Below, one piece after another: positions 61,206 to 64,000 of a stretch of 64,000 nucleotides of DNA. The stretch's first letter is position 1. Every line of letters starts with the position of its first letter. The DNA comes from Liolophura sinensis (lineage: Eukaryota; Mollusca; Polyplacophora; Chitonida; Chitonidae). The stretch covers positions 18,295,570 through 18,359,569 of the forward strand of contig NC_088300.1 of NCBI RefSeq assembly GCF_032854445.1, written 5' to 3'. The position numbers were made by a program, and so were the translations under genes. The notes under the pieces were generated by a model. The model was not told the DNA's origin. It did not search any database and saw nothing but the letters and a program-made list of their open reading frames with translations.

Positions 61206-62922
61206 ATGGCGTCGAAAGACAAGTTCGAAGATTTGGATCTTTCTCAAGACGAAATAAAACGTCTTGGGGAAGCTCTGAAAGATGAAAAATTCCGCAAGTT
61301 GTTCGTGGAATATGCACAGGAAATATCTGACCCAGAGAACAAGAAACGTTATGAAGAAGAAATTGCACAGTTGGAAAATGAACGTGGTATGGATGTCTCC
61401 TTCATTCATCCTGAACCTGGCTACGTGATAAAAACAAGTGTGAATGGGGATACAAAAATGTTTATTAACATCTGCAAAAACAGTAAGATCGGAAAGCCTA
61501 CAGCTACCAGGAAAGAAGGTCCTGATGGTCGATCAGGTGTTCAGTGGTCAATCCCGCATTCGTTTGCACCCGCCCGAGACGACGTAGATAAGACCGGTAA
61601 TAAATGCCGGGTTGTTGATGTGGTTTTTCACCCTGATACTTACCGCATGGCAGAAACGAACGATCGCTTCAGGAAACTTGTGGATGACACGGCTTTAGAT
61701 GGTATTGAAAGTCAGTATGGACTTAAACTAGATCGCAAAAACATCAAAACACCGAAAATGACGTATAAAGGGATGCCGACTGCGACAGTGATTCGATCCA
61801 AGATACCAGATAAGGAGGGGAAGTCCAAGAAATCCGGTTCAAGTGTGATGGATAATTTTCCCTATCCCTTATGGTAGCAAGACTAGCGAAGAACTGGCAA
61901 AAGAAAAAGCTCAAGAGGTGAAGAAAAAGGCTGAAATGAAGAAAAAGGAGGAAAAGTCACAAATGAAACGTACTGTGGAAGCTAACAGCCCAACAGAGCC
62001 AAAGTATTCGATTACTCACCGGTCTGAGATGGATATGCAAGAGTACAGGAACGCCCCAGACTCTCGCCCGAGCACTAGGCCTAAAGAGCTCGTAGTGGCA
62101 ATAGATCTACCCTTGTTAAGTAGTGCAGCATCTGTGGGGCTGGACATATTTGAGAAGAAACTGGTGTTGGAATCTGTCAAGCCAGCAGCTTATAAATTAG
62201 ACTTGAATCTTCCATTCCCTGTTGATGATACTCGAGGCTCAGCCAAATTTGACAAGGCTAAACATCGCTTGACTGTTACTTTGCCTGTCATCCCTGCAGA
62301 GGTACCGGATCTGCCAACCTTCATAAACAAAGATGAGGTGGAAGTTTGTGAGCCAACAATGCAGATTAATGGTCATGAGAATGGGGACAGTAAGCCATTG
62401 ATAGAAGTCCTTTCCTCCAATACCTTGAGTACAGAGACCACACCCATTATTAGCGAGACCATGCCAGATAATTCACAGATCACGCCCACAAATACAGGAA
62501 CTCAAAATCACAATGATAACAATCAGCTATCTCTTCCTGAAGACAACAAAAATATCTGGGCTGAAGAAATGATTTCTAATGCAAACCGACACATTGCTTT
62601 TCGACTGCCAGTGTTCAGTCACAGACAGGACAATGAGACAGTGTCATTTGTCCTGGATGTTAAGAATGTGACTTTTGATTCTGTCACGAAACTCTTCCCT
62701 TCTCCGACAACATTTCAGCTACGTTTTGCCTCAGTTGGTTCTGGGTGCTTTCCCATGTACTACAGCATCTACCTGAGATTCCCAGATGACTGTGAGGTTT
62801 GCCCGGACCACTGTAGTATCGATGTGGGCGAGAAAAACCTGGTCATTCTCATTCTGAAATCTCGTAACTCCCGTGGCCTGTGGCAGAAATTCTGGGTAGG
62901 GGAAGATGAAAATCACTTAGCG
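61206..62922 (+). CDS. DNAAF2: Kintoun / dynein axonemal assembly factor 2 (PIH1 family), first large exon, with one frameshift
   Basis: The protein helps HSP90/HSP70 fold axonemal dynein heavy chains in the cytoplasm before their transport into cilia. It opens with DKFEDLDLSQDEIKRLGEAL, followed by YAQEISDPENKKRYEEEI. The PIH1 domain follows, with HPEPGYVIKTS, KMFINICKNS, QWSIPHS, VVDVVFHPDTYRMA, LDGIESQYGLKLDRKN and YKGMPTATVIRSKIP. A CS-like region with KELVVAIDLPLLSSA, YKLDLNLPFPVDDTRGSAKF and LTVTLPVIPAEVPD comes next, then a variable Asn/Thr-rich linker and a further domain ending GLWQKFWVGEDENHLA. At 61869-61870 the frame breaks: the first frame ends FPYPLW-stop, while removing one T restores FPYPYGSKTSEE, and human Kintoun has DFPYPY here. 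With that base ignored, 572 residues are read. The exon ends at 62922 before GTGAGT; the rest of the gene lies beyond the window. Confidence 0.94.
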
Positions 62923-64000
62923 GTGAGTATATGTTAAACCGATATAATAATTCCCTAAAAGACCATAAATTTCGTCCATGACTAATTCTAGATTCTATAG
63001 ACTTTAGAAAGGTGTTTTGAGGTTTGCATGAAACAGGGGGTAACATTCTGCTGGAAAATTGTATGTATGTATTTTTTTCAGCACCCAAAAAAATATTTTG
63101 TGACATTTATTTGCCTCAAAAAATGCAGTTTTGTGGATGAAATTTTAGGTCAGTTAGGGAACATATAGGTTATACATGCATGTATTATTTAATTGGTGCA
63201 GGCTGCGATCTAGTTGTTTGAGATTCTTACCTTTCAGTCACCAGGACCTGAGGTGTAGGTTCCATATGGGCCTTGGGCAGGGAACTTTTGGCATCCTCCG
63301 CAGTTGTAAAGGCTAGATGGATGCTTTTGTTAGTCGCCTTGTCAGATGTTCTTTATTGAATTGACATCACTCTACCACATGATTGCAACGTCATCTTAAA
63401 AATTACTGAATCTGCCACTGCTGGTGCTTGTAGGGCCTTAGTGACAATACTCGATCGATTATGATCATGTAGCCACTAGTACAGTTTAACTCTTGTTGAA
63501 GACTACTTTCCTTCTTCATTGGATATAATGAGCATATCCATACATCAGGTGGGGAAGTTCAATGATCAGTGTACTTCCAAGTTCCAAAAGATTGGTGGTT
63601 TACCTTAGGCACTCCTGTTTCTGCCAAACAGGAAATAGCTGGCCATTGTTTTTGTGAAAAATTCTTGAGCGTGGCATTTAACAACAATCAAGTTTCTCAT
63701 GTCACACAATCCTCCTTGTTATACGAAAGTATTTTCAGAGAATCCTCATCAGGAAGTTGTATAAACCAGATGGCAGTGGGTATAATGTAAACTTTACAGC
63801 TCCCAATGAGATTCTATAAAAGGATGTACACAGGTTACGCCTGGAATTGTGAAAGAAAAGTTTACATCTAGGTAATCGGCCACATAGATGTACATGTAGT
63901 TAATAGTGTATGCTTGGTTGGCTGACTGTTAGAATTGTTAATTACTGTCTTTGATTATTTCTGACACTTGTGGCCAGATGGTAGGGCAGGCTATACCTGA
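62923..64000 (+). other. DNAAF2 intron, running off the window
   Basis: Donor GTGAGT at 62923. No continuation exon matching the Kintoun C-terminal part was found before the right edge. It contains a diverged SINE. Confidence 0.6.
63185..63695 (+). mobile_element. old SINE family C copy, expanded
   Basis: A tRNA-like head near 63190-63285 has TTACCTTTCAGTCACCAGG and GTGTAGGTTCCATATGG. A SINE tail near 63630-63695 has GAAAAATTCTTGAGCGTGGC and AACAACAATCAAG. The middle is unrelated, so either it is a composite or two fragments lie side by side. Confidence 0.4.

Overview
The window is from an invertebrate animal, most likely a mollusc or another lophotrochozoan. The grounds are intron-rich genes with GT-AG splicing, AT-rich intergenic DNA, and many tRNA-derived SINEs whose 3' ends carry a TATAAGTGAAATATTCTTGAG core or a CACTCACTCA tail of the kind I associate with mollusc genomes. 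That assignment is from memory and is not proven here. No prokaryotic feature, virus-like element or RNA gene was recognised.

Layout. 1-11.45 kb is gene-free and packed with SINE copies and other repeats. 11.49-16.3 kb holds a complete five-exon I-kappa-B (Cactus/NFKBIA-like) gene on the + strand with a TATA box, kappa-B-like sites and three DSG degron-like motifs. 16.3-26.9 kb is again gene-free, with tandem repeats, an inverted-repeat element and SINEs. 28.4-48.8 kb on the - strand is a complete neutral alpha-glucosidase AB gene (GANAB, glucosidase II catalytic subunit) in 22 coding exons that join in frame to 956 residues; a further small first exon is likely at about 50.15 kb. 50.7-55.8 kb on the + strand is an eight-exon gene for a 345-residue PH-domain protein with Pro/Gln-rich, Gly-rich and Asp-Gly repeat segments; I do not recognise it as a named family. 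58.15-59.4 kb is a decayed hAT-like transposase relic. 61.2 kb to the right edge is the 5' part of DNAAF2/Kintoun (PIH1 family), interrupted by one apparent single-base frameshift.

The genes are independent and not an operon: immune signalling (I-kappa-B), ER glycoprotein quality control (GANAB), a membrane- or lipid-binding adaptor candidate (PH protein) and cytoplasmic dynein-arm assembly for cilia (DNAAF2). GANAB and the PH gene lie head to head, and if the upstream GANAB exon is real they share a promoter region of about 0.5 kb.

The most notable structural pattern is that every sizeable non-microsatellite tandem array inside an intron (five of five: 29, 77, about 20, 78 and 51 bp units) sits at the acceptor end of its intron, about 10-75 bp from the 3' splice site. 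The units of several contain branch-point-like or polypyrimidine-AG-like sequence. A large imperfect palindrome also lies between GANAB exon 1 and its likely upstream exon.
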